Assembly: GCF_004134775.1 (NCBI RefSeq)
Contig: NZ_SDOZ01000002.1
Location: 1,772,005 to 1,836,004 of the forward strand
Reading direction: 5' to 3'
DNA: 64,000 nt
Source of the DNA: Candidatus Borkfalkia ceftriaxoniphila
Lineage (GTDB): Bacteria > Bacillota > Clostridia > Christensenellales > Borkfalkiaceae
This document shows positions 52,804 through 60,910 of this stretch, piece by piece (positions within the stretch are counted from its first letter, which is position 1; each line of letters begins with the position of its first letter). The position numbers were made by a program, and so were the translations under genes. The notes beneath the pieces are model-generated. The model worked only from the letters and a program-made list of their open reading frames with translations, ran no database searches and had not been told where the DNA came from.

Positions 52804-53293
52804 AAAATTGATCGTAATAGGCGCTTTGATAGCCGTCTTTGCTCTCGGCGCGTTGGTGGATTTTCTTATATCGCTGACGTACGATATCGAATTTATCTCT
52901 ATACGGCGGCAGGGGGATCCTGTTTATACCGACGACGGCTCGCTGCTGGAAGAGGATATCGGCGTGGCGGACGGGGAAACTTACGTGGAATTCGTCGTCC
53001 GCGTGACGCAGGGCGGCGCGCCCCGGAAAAACCACACGTTGTATATCAAGACGAACAGAAACGTCGTCGGCAGGGTCGTTACCGACGAAGACGGTTATGC
53101 ACGGTTCGATTATCGGTGTTACAGGGCGGGAACGACGGCGAAAGCCGAGCCTGTCACGGTTACGGTGCGGGACGAAAACAACTCTTTGTTTATTTTTGTT
53201 CCTGCCGAGCGGTCGTACGATCTGGAAATGTACAAACCCTCTCAAAGCGACGGCGACGGCATGACCACGGACGATATTTTTTACGATATTTAA
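52790..53293 (+). CDS. small membrane-anchored protein with Ig-like domain
   Basis: A 167-residue protein with one N-terminal membrane helix (LIVIGALIAVFALGALVDFLI) and an extracytoplasmic beta-rich domain (ETYVEFVVRVTQGGAPRKNHTLYIKTNRNVVGRVVTDEDGYARFDYRCYRAG...) that looks like a bacterial Ig/Big-type fold. The tail is acidic (DGDGMTTDDIFYDI). I do not recognise a specific family. It is encoded between the GH36-like enzyme (14-nt overlap) and the first permease (16-nt gap), so it belongs to the importer operon; it might assist the binding protein or permease. Confidence 0.65.
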   Translation: MNTIKKLIVIGALIAVFALGALVDFLISLTYDIEFISIRRQGDPVYTDDGSLLEEDIGVADGETYVEFVVRVTQGGAPRKNHTLYIKTNRNVVGRVVTDEDGYARFDYRCYRAGTTAKAEPVTVTVRDENNSLFIFVPAERSYDLEMYKPSQSDGDGMTTDDIFYDI

Positions 53294-53309
53294 AAGACGG
53301 GGGTATGAA

Positions 53310-54248
53310 ATGCGATCTATTAAAAAATCATTGTCAGAAGTCGGACGGGGCGTCGTTTCGGTCGGAAAAAAACTGTATGCGTCCAAAAAGGCTTATGCGT
53401 TTCTTTTGCCGCTTTTCTTTTTTCTGCTCTTATTCTCCTATTATCCTGCCTTCAGCGGAATTTATCATTCTTTTTTCGACTGGAAGGATATCGGAGAATC
53501 GTCGTTCATCGGGTTTGCAAACTACGTTGAACTGTTTACGGACACAGAGGTGTTTTGGCCGTCGTGCCTGACGCTGCTGAAAATCATGATCCCGAAACTG
53601 ATCATCAATATCGTGGTCCCGCTCGTCATTGCCGAAATGATTTTCAATTTAAATAGTAACAAGGCGAAATCGTTTTACAGGCTGTGGGTGCTTATTCCTA
53701 TGGTCGCGCCCGGAGTCGTCATCACGTTGGTATGGGATTATATTTACGATCCGAATTTCGGTTTGGTTTCGGCATTATGGACGATGTTCGGCGGTGAAAC
53801 CGTCGACTGGCTCAACGATACGCGCACGGTCATCCCTGCGATCATATTTATGGGGTTCCCGTGGATCGGGGGTACCAGCGTGCTCATTTATACATCGGGT
53901 TTGAACGCAACTTCCGCGGAGGCCCGCGAAAGCGCGAGGATCGACGGCGCGGGTACGTGGCAGATCATTTTTCTGATCGATTTGCCGCAAATTTTCGGCC
54001 AGGTCAAATTTTTCCTGATCAACGGGCTCATTGCAGGCATACAGGATTATTCCGTTCAGTTTTTGCTCACCGAGGGCGGCCCCGGCTATGATACGATGGT
54101 TCCCGGCTACTATATGTACCAGGCGGCATTTCAGTCGGGACGCATGGGATATGCCAGTGCGATCGGTACGTTTCTGTTCGCCGTCATTATGCTGTTCACT
54201 TTGCTTGCGTTCCGTCTCGGCAAAAAAAATCAGGGGGATCAGATTTAA
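53310..54248 (+). CDS. sugar ABC transporter permease (MalF/UgpA type)
   Basis: A 312-residue membrane protein with six hydrophobic segments; LLPLFFFLLLFSYYPAFSGI is typical of the UgpA/MalF N-terminus, followed by SFFDWKDIGESSFIGFANYVELF. The coupling (EAA) loop is ESARIDGAGTWQIIFLIDLPQIFG. It carries the carbohydrate across the membrane together with the next permease. The start codon at 53310 follows a GGGGGT site. It overlaps the next gene by one base. Confidence 0.92.
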   Translation: MRSIKKSLSEVGRGVVSVGKKLYASKKAYAFLLPLFFFLLLFSYYPAFSGIYHSFFDWKDIGESSFIGFANYVELFTDTEVFWPSCLTLLKIMIPKLIINIVVPLVIAEMIFNLNSNKAKSFYRLWVLIPMVAPGVVITLVWDYIYDPNFGLVSALWTMFGGETVDWLNDTRTVIPAIIFMGFPWIGGTSVLIYTSGLNATSAEARESARIDGAGTWQIIFLIDLPQIFGQVKFFLINGLIAGIQDYSVQFLLTEGGPGYDTMVPGYYMYQAAFQSGRMGYASAIGTFLFAVIMLFTLLAFRLGKKNQGDQI

Positions 54249-55081
54249 TGTTACGTAAAAGAAAGCACGCCGCTCAGTTGATCGACCATATTTTGCTCGT
54301 CGTTCTGCTGTTTCTGATGGTTTATCCCTTGTTTATGGCGGTCTGGTGCTCCTTTAAGTCGACCGCGGAATTCAATATTTCCAAGTGGTATCCCACTTTG
54401 CCGCTGAATTTCGAAAACGTAGCCTTTGCCGTCAATGAACTCTGGATCTATATTTTAAATACGGTGTTTGTCGGCGGCGTCGGCACTCTGGGCGTCATTG
54501 TCGTATCGTCGCTGGCGGCGTTTGCGTTTGCGCGCATAAAATTTTTCCTTAAAAATTTTCTTTACGGAATGGTGATCGCGCTGATGATGATTCCTGCGAT
54601 CATGACGCTCGTCCCCAGTTTTATGCTGTATAAGCAGTTGGTCGGTACCGATACTTATCTGATTTTGATCATTCCGATCATCACGGGCGGGTCGGTATTC
54701 GGGGTCTTTCTGCTGCGCGGGTTTTTCGAAGGCATTTCCGAAAGCATATTCGAAGCGGCAAAAATCGACGGAGCGGGCGATCTCCGCTGTTATTTCAACA
54801 TATGTATGCCTCTTTCCGCGCCGATTTTGCTTACGCTTGCGATCATGCAGTTGTCCGGCACCTGGAACGATTATATCTGGCCGATGATCGCCATACCTTC
54901 GGCAACGGACAGGCTGACCATTGCCGCGGCGATCAAAAAGGAGTTCTTATCAGCGAATTCAGGCAGTTATCCCACTCTGTTTGCGGGTTACTTGATTTCG
55001 TCGATACCTTTAATACTTCTCTATGTCTTTTCCAATAAATTTTATGTGGAAGGGCTTACGAGCGCGGCAGTCAAATTTTGA
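54248..55081 (+). CDS. sugar ABC transporter permease (MalG/UgpE type)
   Basis: A 277-residue permease with six membrane helices; LIDHILLVVLLFLMVYPLFMAVWCSFKSTAEF is the usual N-terminal lead. EAA loop: EAAKIDGAGDLRCYFNICMPLSAP. It overlaps the previous gene (ATG begins on the final A of the TAA stop). There is no ATP-binding gene in the operon, so a shared MsmX-like ATPase is expected to energise the pair. Confidence 0.92.
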   Translation: MLRKRKHAAQLIDHILLVVLLFLMVYPLFMAVWCSFKSTAEFNISKWYPTLPLNFENVAFAVNELWIYILNTVFVGGVGTLGVIVVSSLAAFAFARIKFFLKNFLYGMVIALMMIPAIMTLVPSFMLYKQLVGTDTYLILIIPIITGGSVFGVFLLRGFFEGISESIFEAAKIDGAGDLRCYFNICMPLSAPILLTLAIMQLSGTWNDYIWPMIAIPSATDRLTIAAAIKKEFLSANSGSYPTLFAGYLISSIPLILLYVFSNKFYVEGLTSAAVKF

Positions 55082-55096
55082 TTCGGAGGAACGAAT

Positions 55097-56662
55097 GTGC
55101 ATAAATTACTAAAACGGACTATGGCGATCGTGATCGGCGCCGCGCTTTGCCTGGCGGGCGTCGGCTGCGGCGGTGAGAAAGAAACGATTTCCGGCGGCTG
55201 GAACGATATCGTGATCAATGAAGGAAAACCCGTGACTCTGTTGGTGGATCTGAACGGTCTTCTTCCTACGACCAATACCGAACCGACCGAACAGCAGCCC
55301 ATCGTTTTTCGTTCCATTCAGGATATCACCGACGAGTTTTGCGAGATGTTTCCGAATGTAACGGTAAGATGGGCGTATAATAAGAAAAGCGTCGGCGATT
55401 GGGCACAGTGGATGACTACGCAGATCGCTTCGAACGAGCCGCCCGACATTGTAATGATGCACGGCGCGGAATATGCGGACAGGGGGTGGTTTATCGGTCT
55501 GGACGATATTTTGCAGGAACCGAACGTTTTTGTGGAAGAAGGCGAACGGGGCAGCGAACATTGGAAAGATATGTTCCCGAACTATATGTGGACGAGCGAT
55601 ATGACCACCGACGCTGCCGGGAATACAATCGCCGTTCCCGTCATGTGTTATCCCGGAACGGCGACGGCGTATTTTTACAATAAAGATATTTTTGAGGAGT
55701 TGAACCTGTCGATCCCGCGCACATGGGAGGAGTTTAAAAATGTCTGTAAGATCATACAAGATGCGGGTTACATACCTGTCGCGCCGTGGTCATTGAACGC
55801 AGAGGCGAACGTCGACACATGGGATATTCAGTTTTCGCTCGGACCAACCTATGCGAAAGCCATTCAAGACCAGTGGGATTACGATAAAAACGGATATATG
55901 ACGCAGGACGAAATGCTGCGCGCCGTATATGAGGGCGTTTTTTACGGACAGGGGCCCAACCGTGATAATCTCATGTCGATGTACGGCGAAGTGCGCTACA
56001 AATACGAAAATATTTTGCAGACGGGCGCGGCAAACACCGATTACGAACCGCTTTGGAACCAGGGCAAAGTAGCGATGATGGAAGACGGTATGTGGCGTAT
56101 CGGCACGGAAAACGTGAACGCCGAGCGCAAATTCGAATACGGTATTTTCGCAACGCCCCTAGCCGATTCAAAAACGTCCGAATACTGTGCGGATTTTGAA
56201 TTCGGGGAGGGGGCATATAATCCGCCGATTGCGGAATCGTTCAATATCTGCAAACAAGCGGTCGAAAAAAAGGGTGAAGGTCAACTGCAAGCGGCAAAGT
56301 TGTTCTTGATGTGGTTAACGGTTCCCGAAAATATCAACCGCATGGTCGATGAAAAGGCGGGCGAGTACGTGGGCGCCGTTTACGGTACGATCATCCCCGC
56401 GGAAATCGAGGATTATATCCGCGGCGAGTTTGCCCGCACGCCTTCCTGCCAGTGGACGACGGGCGTTACGGTTGCAACGCAAAGTTCGATGTCGAAAAGT
56501 TTTCAGTATTGGATCGCAGGAAGATACGACGACGCAAGATTTCTTGCATCATACGATAAGAAACTGTACGAGGGAGCCCAAACGATGATTTCGGCGCTGA
56601 ACATTGATACGCGGGGCTGGACGAACGGATATGATCCCGATTATGATTACGGGAGAGGATAA
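55097..56662 (+). CDS. sugar ABC transporter substrate-binding lipoprotein
   Basis: A 521-residue extracellular solute-binding protein. The start is GTG at 55097 (the ATG at 55095 is out of frame), with GGAGG upstream. Signal TMAIVIGAALCLAGVGCGG; the lipobox cysteine is at residue 22 but the -3 residue is Gly, atypical for SPase II. The mature domain shows the family pattern: ITDEFCEMFPNVTVRWAYNKK, QIASNEPPDIVMMHGAEYAD, GNTIAVPVMCYPGTATAYFYNKDIFEELNLSIPRTWEEFKNVCK, GYIPVAPWSLN and KVAMMEDGMWR. The ligand is presumably the oligosaccharide trimmed by the neighbouring enzymes. Confidence 0.88.
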   Translation: MHKLLKRTMAIVIGAALCLAGVGCGGEKETISGGWNDIVINEGKPVTLLVDLNGLLPTTNTEPTEQQPIVFRSIQDITDEFCEMFPNVTVRWAYNKKSVGDWAQWMTTQIASNEPPDIVMMHGAEYADRGWFIGLDDILQEPNVFVEEGERGSEHWKDMFPNYMWTSDMTTDAAGNTIAVPVMCYPGTATAYFYNKDIFEELNLSIPRTWEEFKNVCKIIQDAGYIPVAPWSLNAEANVDTWDIQFSLGPTYAKAIQDQWDYDKNGYMTQDEMLRAVYEGVFYGQGPNRDNLMSMYGEVRYKYENILQTGAANTDYEPLWNQGKVAMMEDGMWRIGTENVNAERKFEYGIFATPLADSKTSEYCADFEFGEGAYNPPIAESFNICKQAVEKKGEGQLQAAKLFLMWLTVPENINRMVDEKAGEYVGAVYGTIIPAEIEDYIRGEFARTPSCQWTTGVTVATQSSMSKSFQYWIAGRYDDARFLASYDKKLYEGAQTMISALNIDTRGWTNGYDPDYDYGRG

Positions 56663-56683
56663 AACAGATTTCCGACGTCATTC

Positions 56684-56720
56684 AAAAAGGCGATAAAGGG
56701 TTGACCTTTGTCGCCTTTTT
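56684..56720 (+). terminator. terminator of the glycan-import operon
   Basis: Stem AAAAAGGCGA / TCGCCTTTTT with an inner AAAGG/CCTTT helix, 20 nt after the binding-protein stop. Confidence 0.88.
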
Positions 56721-56770
56721 ATCTTTGAAAACAAAAATAATCCATGAATTACGAATTTTAGCAGGACATA

Positions 56771-56822
56771 AAAAAACACAATATATAGTAATTGATCAAA
56801 AATACTATATATTGTGTTTTTT
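56771..56822. repeat. 20-bp perfect inverted repeat with T-tract
   Basis: AAAAAACACAATATATAGTA (56771-56790) and its exact complement (56803-56822) with a 12-nt loop. The AT-rich arms end in A6/T6, so it could be a bidirectional terminator or the edge of the acquired segment. Confidence 0.75.
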
Positions 56823-56857
56823 GATTTGGTGGAGTGCCTATATCGTAAATTGAACGA

Positions 56858-56891
56858 AAAAAAATCTATCGAATTTTCGATAGATTTTTTT
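56858..56891 (-). terminator. terminator of the XRE regulator gene
   Basis: AATCTATCGA / TCGATAGATT stem inside longer A- and T-runs, 4-nt loop, overlapping the stop codon of the minus-strand XRE gene. Confidence 0.85.
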
Positions 56892-57105
56892 AATTGCTAC
56901 TTGGGGGCTTAAATAGTTCAACGGGTTCAATTTCTAAAACCTCACAAATCTTCAATATCATTTTCAAACTTATATTAATTTTACCGTTTTCTACTTTATG
57001 AATATAACTTGCATCTCTACCAATTCTTAAACTTAATTCATAAGCGGATAAATTTGCAGCCATTCTTTCTTTTGCTAAATTTATGCTAAAATCTTCGAAT
57101 TTCAT
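56890..57105 (-). CDS. XRE-family helix-turn-helix protein
   Basis: A 71-residue protein consisting almost only of a Cro/CI helix-turn-helix: INLAKERMAANLSAYELSLRIGRDASYIHKVENGKINISLKMILKICEVLEIEPVELF. Codon use is far more AT-rich than in neighbouring chromosomal genes. There is no clear ribosome site. It is divergent from the DUF4085-like gene, and TTGACTA...TAGTCAA arms lie in the shared region. Likely a repressor of itself and of its neighbour, or of the element. Confidence 0.85.
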   Translation of the reverse strand: MKFEDFSINLAKERMAANLSAYELSLRIGRDASYIHKVENGKINISLKMILKICEVLEIEPVELFKPPSSN

Positions 57106-57131
57106 ACTTATAGTTTATCTCATAAAATTCC

Positions 57132-57160
57132 TTGACTAATTGACCCACAATCCATATAAT
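57132..57160 (+). promoter_or_regulatory. promoter of the DUF4085-like gene with flanking dyad
   Basis: TTGACT (57132-57137), 17-nt spacer, TATAAT (57155-57160). TTGACTA (57132-57138) and TAGTCAA (57168-57174) form a 7-bp inverted repeat across the -10, a candidate XRE site. A second, weaker TTGACA/TACAAG pair lies at 57212-57240. Confidence 0.65.
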
Positions 57161-57254
57161 AGAATTATAGTCAACTATGTAACAATTATGAACATATTCT
57201 TGAACAATTTATTGACATTCGAAAATATATAGAATACAAGGAAAGGAGTGCAAA

Positions 57255-58160
57255 ATGAAATATTTAACGAAAGAATGGCTGATACAATACAAATTATCAT
57301 ATATAAACAGCGTCACAAAGAAGTCTAAACAGGCTCAAACTCAAAATATCGTTTATTACAACAACCTTTATCGAAATCGCTATTTAAAATTTATCGAGAT
57401 TGAAAAATCTGACGAAATCTATTCGGATCCCTGCAAGGATTTAGAATTGTGCGAACAAAGAATGAACGAGCAAGGGATAACCGAAGAGGAACGAAAACTC
57501 AGAAAATGTATATACAGGTATTATGCAAAAACTTGCGAAAAGCGGATAGCGGCAGGCGCGCCGTTTGTGTTCGATGAAAACCATGCCGCCCGTAAATTCG
57601 AAGAAGGCTTGCGGCAAAAGATAGAATTATTGCAGCATATGCCGCCGACGATATTGGATAAGGTTGCAGATATCGGTGTTTTTGCGTTCGGATATGTAAG
57701 CGAGGAAGTAAAAAGATTATTAAAACCCTATTGCGGAGAATTGAAACGGCAATGTAAAGGTGTACTGAAACAAGCAGAACGCGAAACGGAAAAAGCGGAA
57801 AAATATCTGACAAAAAGGCTCGGGGTAAGCGAATACACGGAATTGTTTTTAACAGATATCATTTTTGAAAACGAAGATATCTATTTACTGTTTGACAACG
57901 GCGAAAAATTGCTTATCAAAAACGGAGAAATACTCGAAAGGGAGGAAGAAAAACTGTTTGCATGGAACGCGGATATCCCCAACAGCGGTTGGAGCATGGT
58001 GATTGCCGCCGAGTTGTACCGCACAGACAAAAAATTTGAAATACATTTTTTAATGGAAAACAGAAACGAATATGAACGTTATACAGTATGGTACTTGACA
58101 TTCCGAGGAACGGATATACAGGAAATCATAACCCCAAATAATGAATTTCGGTTCAAATAA
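57255..58160 (+). CDS. DUF4085-like protein of the island
   Basis: A 301-residue soluble protein from an AT-rich gene with a strong AAAGGAG ribosome site. The start MKYLTKEWLIQYKLSYINSV and the later ILDKVADIGVFAFGYVSEEVKRLLKPYC, with a C-terminal FENEDIYLLFDNGEKLLIKNGEILERE and GWSMVIAAELYRT, resemble the DUF4085 family as I remember it. The role is unknown. It lies opposite an XRE regulator, an arrangement common for element-borne defence, toxin or immunity genes, but nothing in the protein marks it as a toxin. Confidence 0.55.
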   Translation: MKYLTKEWLIQYKLSYINSVTKKSKQAQTQNIVYYNNLYRNRYLKFIEIEKSDEIYSDPCKDLELCEQRMNEQGITEEERKLRKCIYRYYAKTCEKRIAAGAPFVFDENHAARKFEEGLRQKIELLQHMPPTILDKVADIGVFAFGYVSEEVKRLLKPYCGELKRQCKGVLKQAERETEKAEKYLTKRLGVSEYTELFLTDIIFENEDIYLLFDNGEKLLIKNGEILEREEEKLFAWNADIPNSGWSMVIAAELYRTDKKFEIHFLMENRNEYERYTVWYLTFRGTDIQEIITPNNEFRFK

Positions 58161-58180
58161 TTTAATAAAAATCAGTACTG

Positions 58181-58208
58181 AAAAAGACGCTTTCGAGCGT
58201 CTTTTTTT
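58181..58208 (+). terminator. terminator after the DUF4085-like gene
   Basis: AAAAAGACGCT / AGCGTCTTTTT stem with a stable TTCG tetraloop and a T8 run. Confidence 0.93.
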
Positions 58209-58269
58209 TCATGTTCACAGCAAACGGAAATCGCGGGAAAAGTCCGAGATAAGGTAGGTAAGTGACGAT

Positions 58270-58380
58270 GGGACGCGTGCTTGTCTTGATACAAGTACGG
58301 CGGCTACGCTGACGAGGCGGCAGAGCCGCCTCGTCACCCGCTCGCTGCGCTCGCGGGCGCCTAAGACAAGCACGCGCCCC
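58270..58380. repeat. nested inverted-repeat block 1 (upstream of the recombinase)
   Basis: Outer arms of 18 bp with one mismatch (58270-58287 and 58363-58380, core GCGTGCTTGTCTT/AAGACAAGCACGC) enclose a perfect 11-bp hairpin GACGAGGCGGC-AGA-GCCGCCTCGTC (58311-58335) and a CCCGC/GCGGG hairpin (58337-58357). No credible reading frame. This is GC-rich inside an otherwise AT-rich stretch. Confidence 0.8.
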
Positions 58381-58559
58381 AAACAAAGCAACAACGCAAC
58401 AGCGGAACGCACAAAAAAAGCGCGGCGGCGCGGGGTGGCGCCGCTAAACCGCTCGGCGGTCACTCCCGCGCATACCGTCGCGCATACTTTTTTATTCTGC
58501 TGTTCCCCCCTTTTTTTCGCAAATGGCAGTAATACGTGCGCTTGTCTTTTATACAAGTA
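58279..58559. repeat. pair of direct repeats, GCTTGTCTT...ATACAAGTA
   Basis: GCTTGTCTTGATACAAGTA (58279-58297) recurs as GCTTGTCTTTTATACAAGTA (58540-58559), differing by a 1-nt insertion. Each is itself a dyad, CTTGT...ACAAG. The stretch between them (58381-58540) holds GC-rich, gene-free sequence. Confidence 0.75.
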
Positions 58560-58578
58560 AAGGAATAAAAGTCTTTTG

Positions 58579-58612
58579 AAAGCCCTCGGAATTTTGTCCG
58601 AGGGCTTTTCTC
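58579..58612 (+). terminator. intrinsic-terminator-like hairpin in the island
   Basis: AAAGCCCTCGGA / TCCGAGGGCTTT 12-bp stem, 6-nt loop, then TTCTCTTTT. No gene ends immediately before it, so it may end a noncoding transcript or be a remnant. Confidence 0.75.
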
Positions 58613-58772
58613 TTTTCCCCAACCGTATATCTGCGGGAAGAGTACGAAAAAAAACGATATTTAATGAAAACAATCCGATTGATAATGGTTTTTGTACGGG
58701 AACAGTCCGTACCAATTTGAATTCGTTTTTGATATAATCTGTCCATAAAGATTTTACGGACAGGGAAAGAAT

Positions 58773-58940
58773 ATGAAACGACAGGATTTAACTTATATCG
58801 CGGGGAATGACTTGTATATAGCGCCTTTATCAGATTGCGAAACAAATGCCTTTTTCTCCGCGGTATTGGCAGAAATAAAAGAATTGAGCAAAGAAGAAAT
58901 GGAAAACAATCCTTTTTGTCTTTCGTCCGTCGGAGCGTAA
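58773..58940 (+). CDS. small 55-residue island protein
   Basis: An ORF from ATG 58773 (GGGAAAGA upstream) to TAA 58940 encoding MKRQDLTYIAGNDLYIAPLS... and ending FCLSSVGA. It is mildly acidic, without membrane helix. Its position 150 nt ahead of a serine recombinase, with a credible ribosome site, resembles the small accessory ORFs of clostridial mobile elements. The family is unknown to me. Confidence 0.5.
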   Translation: MKRQDLTYIAGNDLYIAPLSDCETNAFFSAVLAEIKELSKEEMENNPFCLSSVGA

Positions 58941-58951
58941 ACGAAAACACC

Positions 58952-59001
58952 CTTTCCGTCAAGGGTAAAATACATTGCCTGCGGCAACCCTTGACGGAAA
59001 G
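58952..59001 (+). repeat. perfect 15-bp inverted repeat in the recombinase leader
   Basis: CTTTCCGTCAAGGGT (58952-58966) and ACCCTTGACGGAAAG (58987-59001) around a 20-nt loop that holds a smaller TTGCC-TGC-GGCAA hairpin. It lies 92 nt before the recombinase ATG and has no T-tract. Confidence 0.8.
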
Positions 59002-59093
59002 ACAACACACGGACAGATAAGGGAAAGACTTTGCGTTTCCGTTTCGTCCGTTTCCGTCGAAAGACAAAAAACAATTCAAAGGAGTTATGTATC

Positions 59094-60620
59094 ATGAAAT
59101 CAGCAGTTATCTATGCACGCTATTCCAGCGCAAGCCAGACCGAGCAGTCTATCGAAGGGCAATTAGACGTTTGCAAAAAGTATGCACAAGACAACGATTT
59201 ACAAATCGTCGATACCTATATCGACCGCGCCATGACAGGCAAGAACGACCAACGCGCCGCATTTCAAAAGTTATTGTCCGACAGCGAAAAGCCCGTAACG
59301 TGGGAAATCGTGCTTGTATATGCAATCGACCGTTTCGGCAGAAATTCCATTGAGATAGCCGTCAATAAACAACGCTTGAAAAAGAACCGTAAAACGCTTA
59401 TTTCCGCTACGCAACGCACCTCGGAAAATATAGACGGCACCAAGAACCTTGACGGCATTTTACTTGAAAATATGTATATCGGGCTTGCCGAATATTATTC
59501 CGAAGAACTCTCCCAAAAGATATTGCGCGGGTTGAACGAGAGCCGTAAGAAAGGCTTTTACTGCGGCGGGGGCGTGCCTTACGGGTACAAAGTGGTTGCC
59601 CGCAAAATCGTTGATGATGCCGAAAAAGCCGATATTGTCCGTTACATATTTTCGCAATATGCCCTCGGCGTGTATGTGCCTACGATTATCAAAGCCTTGA
59701 CGGAGCGCGGCGTTTACCATAACGGAAAACCGTTTGCGCCCAATACCGTGTACCATATACTGAAAAATGAAAAGTATCTCGGCATTTACCGCAATAAAGG
59801 CGAAGAATACGACAATATCTATCCGCAAATCGTACCGATTGAAATTTTCGATAAAGTACGGGCAAAAGTACAAAAGAACAAGTACGGCAAAAGGAGCGTA
59901 CAGGTAACATACCTATTGCGCCATAAACTGAAATGCGGATATTGCGGACACCCGATAAGCGCGGAAAGCGGTACTTCCTCAAACGGTGAAGTGATACACT
60001 ACTACAAATGCCACGGCAGAAAAAAGTATCGCAACGGTTGTGAAAAAACGGCATTACGCAAAGAGTTTTTGGAAAACTTTGTACTTGAAACTATCCTGCG
60101 CGAACTCTCCAAGCCCGATACAATGAACAAGGTCGTTGACGGGCTTATGCAGATACAGGAAATGCAGAACAAAGAAAGCCCGATACTCAAAACATTGCTT
60201 TCGGAAAAGCGTCAGACGGAAACGGCATTGAACAACTTGATGTCCGCTATCGAACAGGGTATTATCTCCGCTACGACAAATAAGCGTTTGCACGAACTCG
60301 AAAACAAACTTACGGAACTCGAAAGAAATATATTGATAGAACAGAGCAAAACAAAGATAACCCTATCCGAAGATAAGATACGGAAATATTACGAACAGGC
60401 TTTACTGAAAGAGCCGCAAATGCTGATAAACCTGCTTATAAAGCAAATCGTATTGTATAACGACAAAATGATAGTTTACTACAATAGCCCCATACAAACA
60501 AGCCCCGACGGAAACAGTCAGGGCTTTTCTTTTTACGATGAAATTGCTTTCATGCCGTATATCATACAGAATAAACCTAATCCCGCCATGCGCGCGATAC
60601 GAGTGATCATGACCGTATAA
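59094..60620 (+). CDS. large serine recombinase
   Basis: Site-specific recombinase of 508 residues, probable integrase of the island. The start at 59094 is fixed by AAAGGAG 10 nt upstream. The resolvase catalytic domain has VIYARYSSASQTEQSIEGQL (nucleophilic Ser of RYSS), YIDRAMTGKNDQRAAFQKLL and VYAIDRFGRN. The recombinase domain follows: GGVPYGYKVV, ALTERGVYHNGKPFAPNTVYHILKNEKYLGIYRN. The zinc-ribbon is LKCGYCGHPI...YYKCHGRKKYRNGC, and the C-terminal coiled coil runs from about 395 to 460. Directionality factor and att sites cannot be assigned from the sequence alone. Its GC content is lower than that of the chromosomal genes. Confidence 0.95.
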   Translation: MKSAVIYARYSSASQTEQSIEGQLDVCKKYAQDNDLQIVDTYIDRAMTGKNDQRAAFQKLLSDSEKPVTWEIVLVYAIDRFGRNSIEIAVNKQRLKKNRKTLISATQRTSENIDGTKNLDGILLENMYIGLAEYYSEELSQKILRGLNESRKKGFYCGGGVPYGYKVVARKIVDDAEKADIVRYIFSQYALGVYVPTIIKALTERGVYHNGKPFAPNTVYHILKNEKYLGIYRNKGEEYDNIYPQIVPIEIFDKVRAKVQKNKYGKRSVQVTYLLRHKLKCGYCGHPISAESGTSSNGEVIHYYKCHGRKKYRNGCEKTALRKEFLENFVLETILRELSKPDTMNKVVDGLMQIQEMQNKESPILKTLLSEKRQTETALNNLMSAIEQGIISATTNKRLHELENKLTELERNILIEQSKTKITLSEDKIRKYYEQALLKEPQMLINLLIKQIVLYNDKMIVYYNSPIQTSPDGNSQGFSFYDEIAFMPYIIQNKPNPAMRAIRVIMTV

Positions 60621-60806
60621 GCGGCGGCTATTTATTCCACGGTGCTCTTGACACGAGCCTCTCTCGGAGCGTGTTTGAGGGCAAATACGGGCGAAACCAT
60701 GCAACCCCGCACCCAAACAGGGTACGGGGTTTTGGTTTGCCTTCGGCGGAAACAGCCTAACACGCTCCGACTCGCGTCAAGAGCCTTTCGCGGCATAAAC
60801 CGCCGC
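60621..60806. repeat. nested inverted-repeat block 2 (downstream of the recombinase)
   Basis: A 186-nt gene-free segment that is almost wholly self-complementary: outer GCGGCGG/CCGCCGC (60621-60627, 60800-60806), then a 14-bp arm with one mismatch (60644-60657, 60771-60784; GCTCTTGACACGAG), then a perfect 12-bp arm (TCGGAGCGTGTT 60664-60675, 60759-60770), then GGCAAA/TTTGCC and a terminal CCCCG.ACCC/GGGT.CGGGG hairpin (60705-60729). The right-hand arms abut without a gap. It could be a structured RNA, a recombination site or a MITE-like element. Confidence 0.8.
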
Positions 60807-60910
60807 CGCTCACCGTTACGGAGATTTACTCGACCGAAAGCATTGTGCGCCGTAAATTGCCGATTTCGAGCCTTAAACGCGATTAAACGGCTTTCCGCGG
60901 CAAAAGAAAA

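Noticed and set aside
56823..56840. TTTGGTGGAGTGCC resembles the end of a tRNA 3' region and might be an attL-type copy of the tRNA-Val end
   Set aside because: Only about 8 bases match the tRNA-Val 3' sequence at 60957-60967, too few for an attachment duplication, and serine recombinases seldom use tRNA genes.
58215..58715. A 166-residue open frame on the minus strand in the island
   Set aside because: It translates the arms of the nested inverted repeats and two terminator hairpins; the peptide is low-complexity Arg/Val/Leu with no ribosome site.
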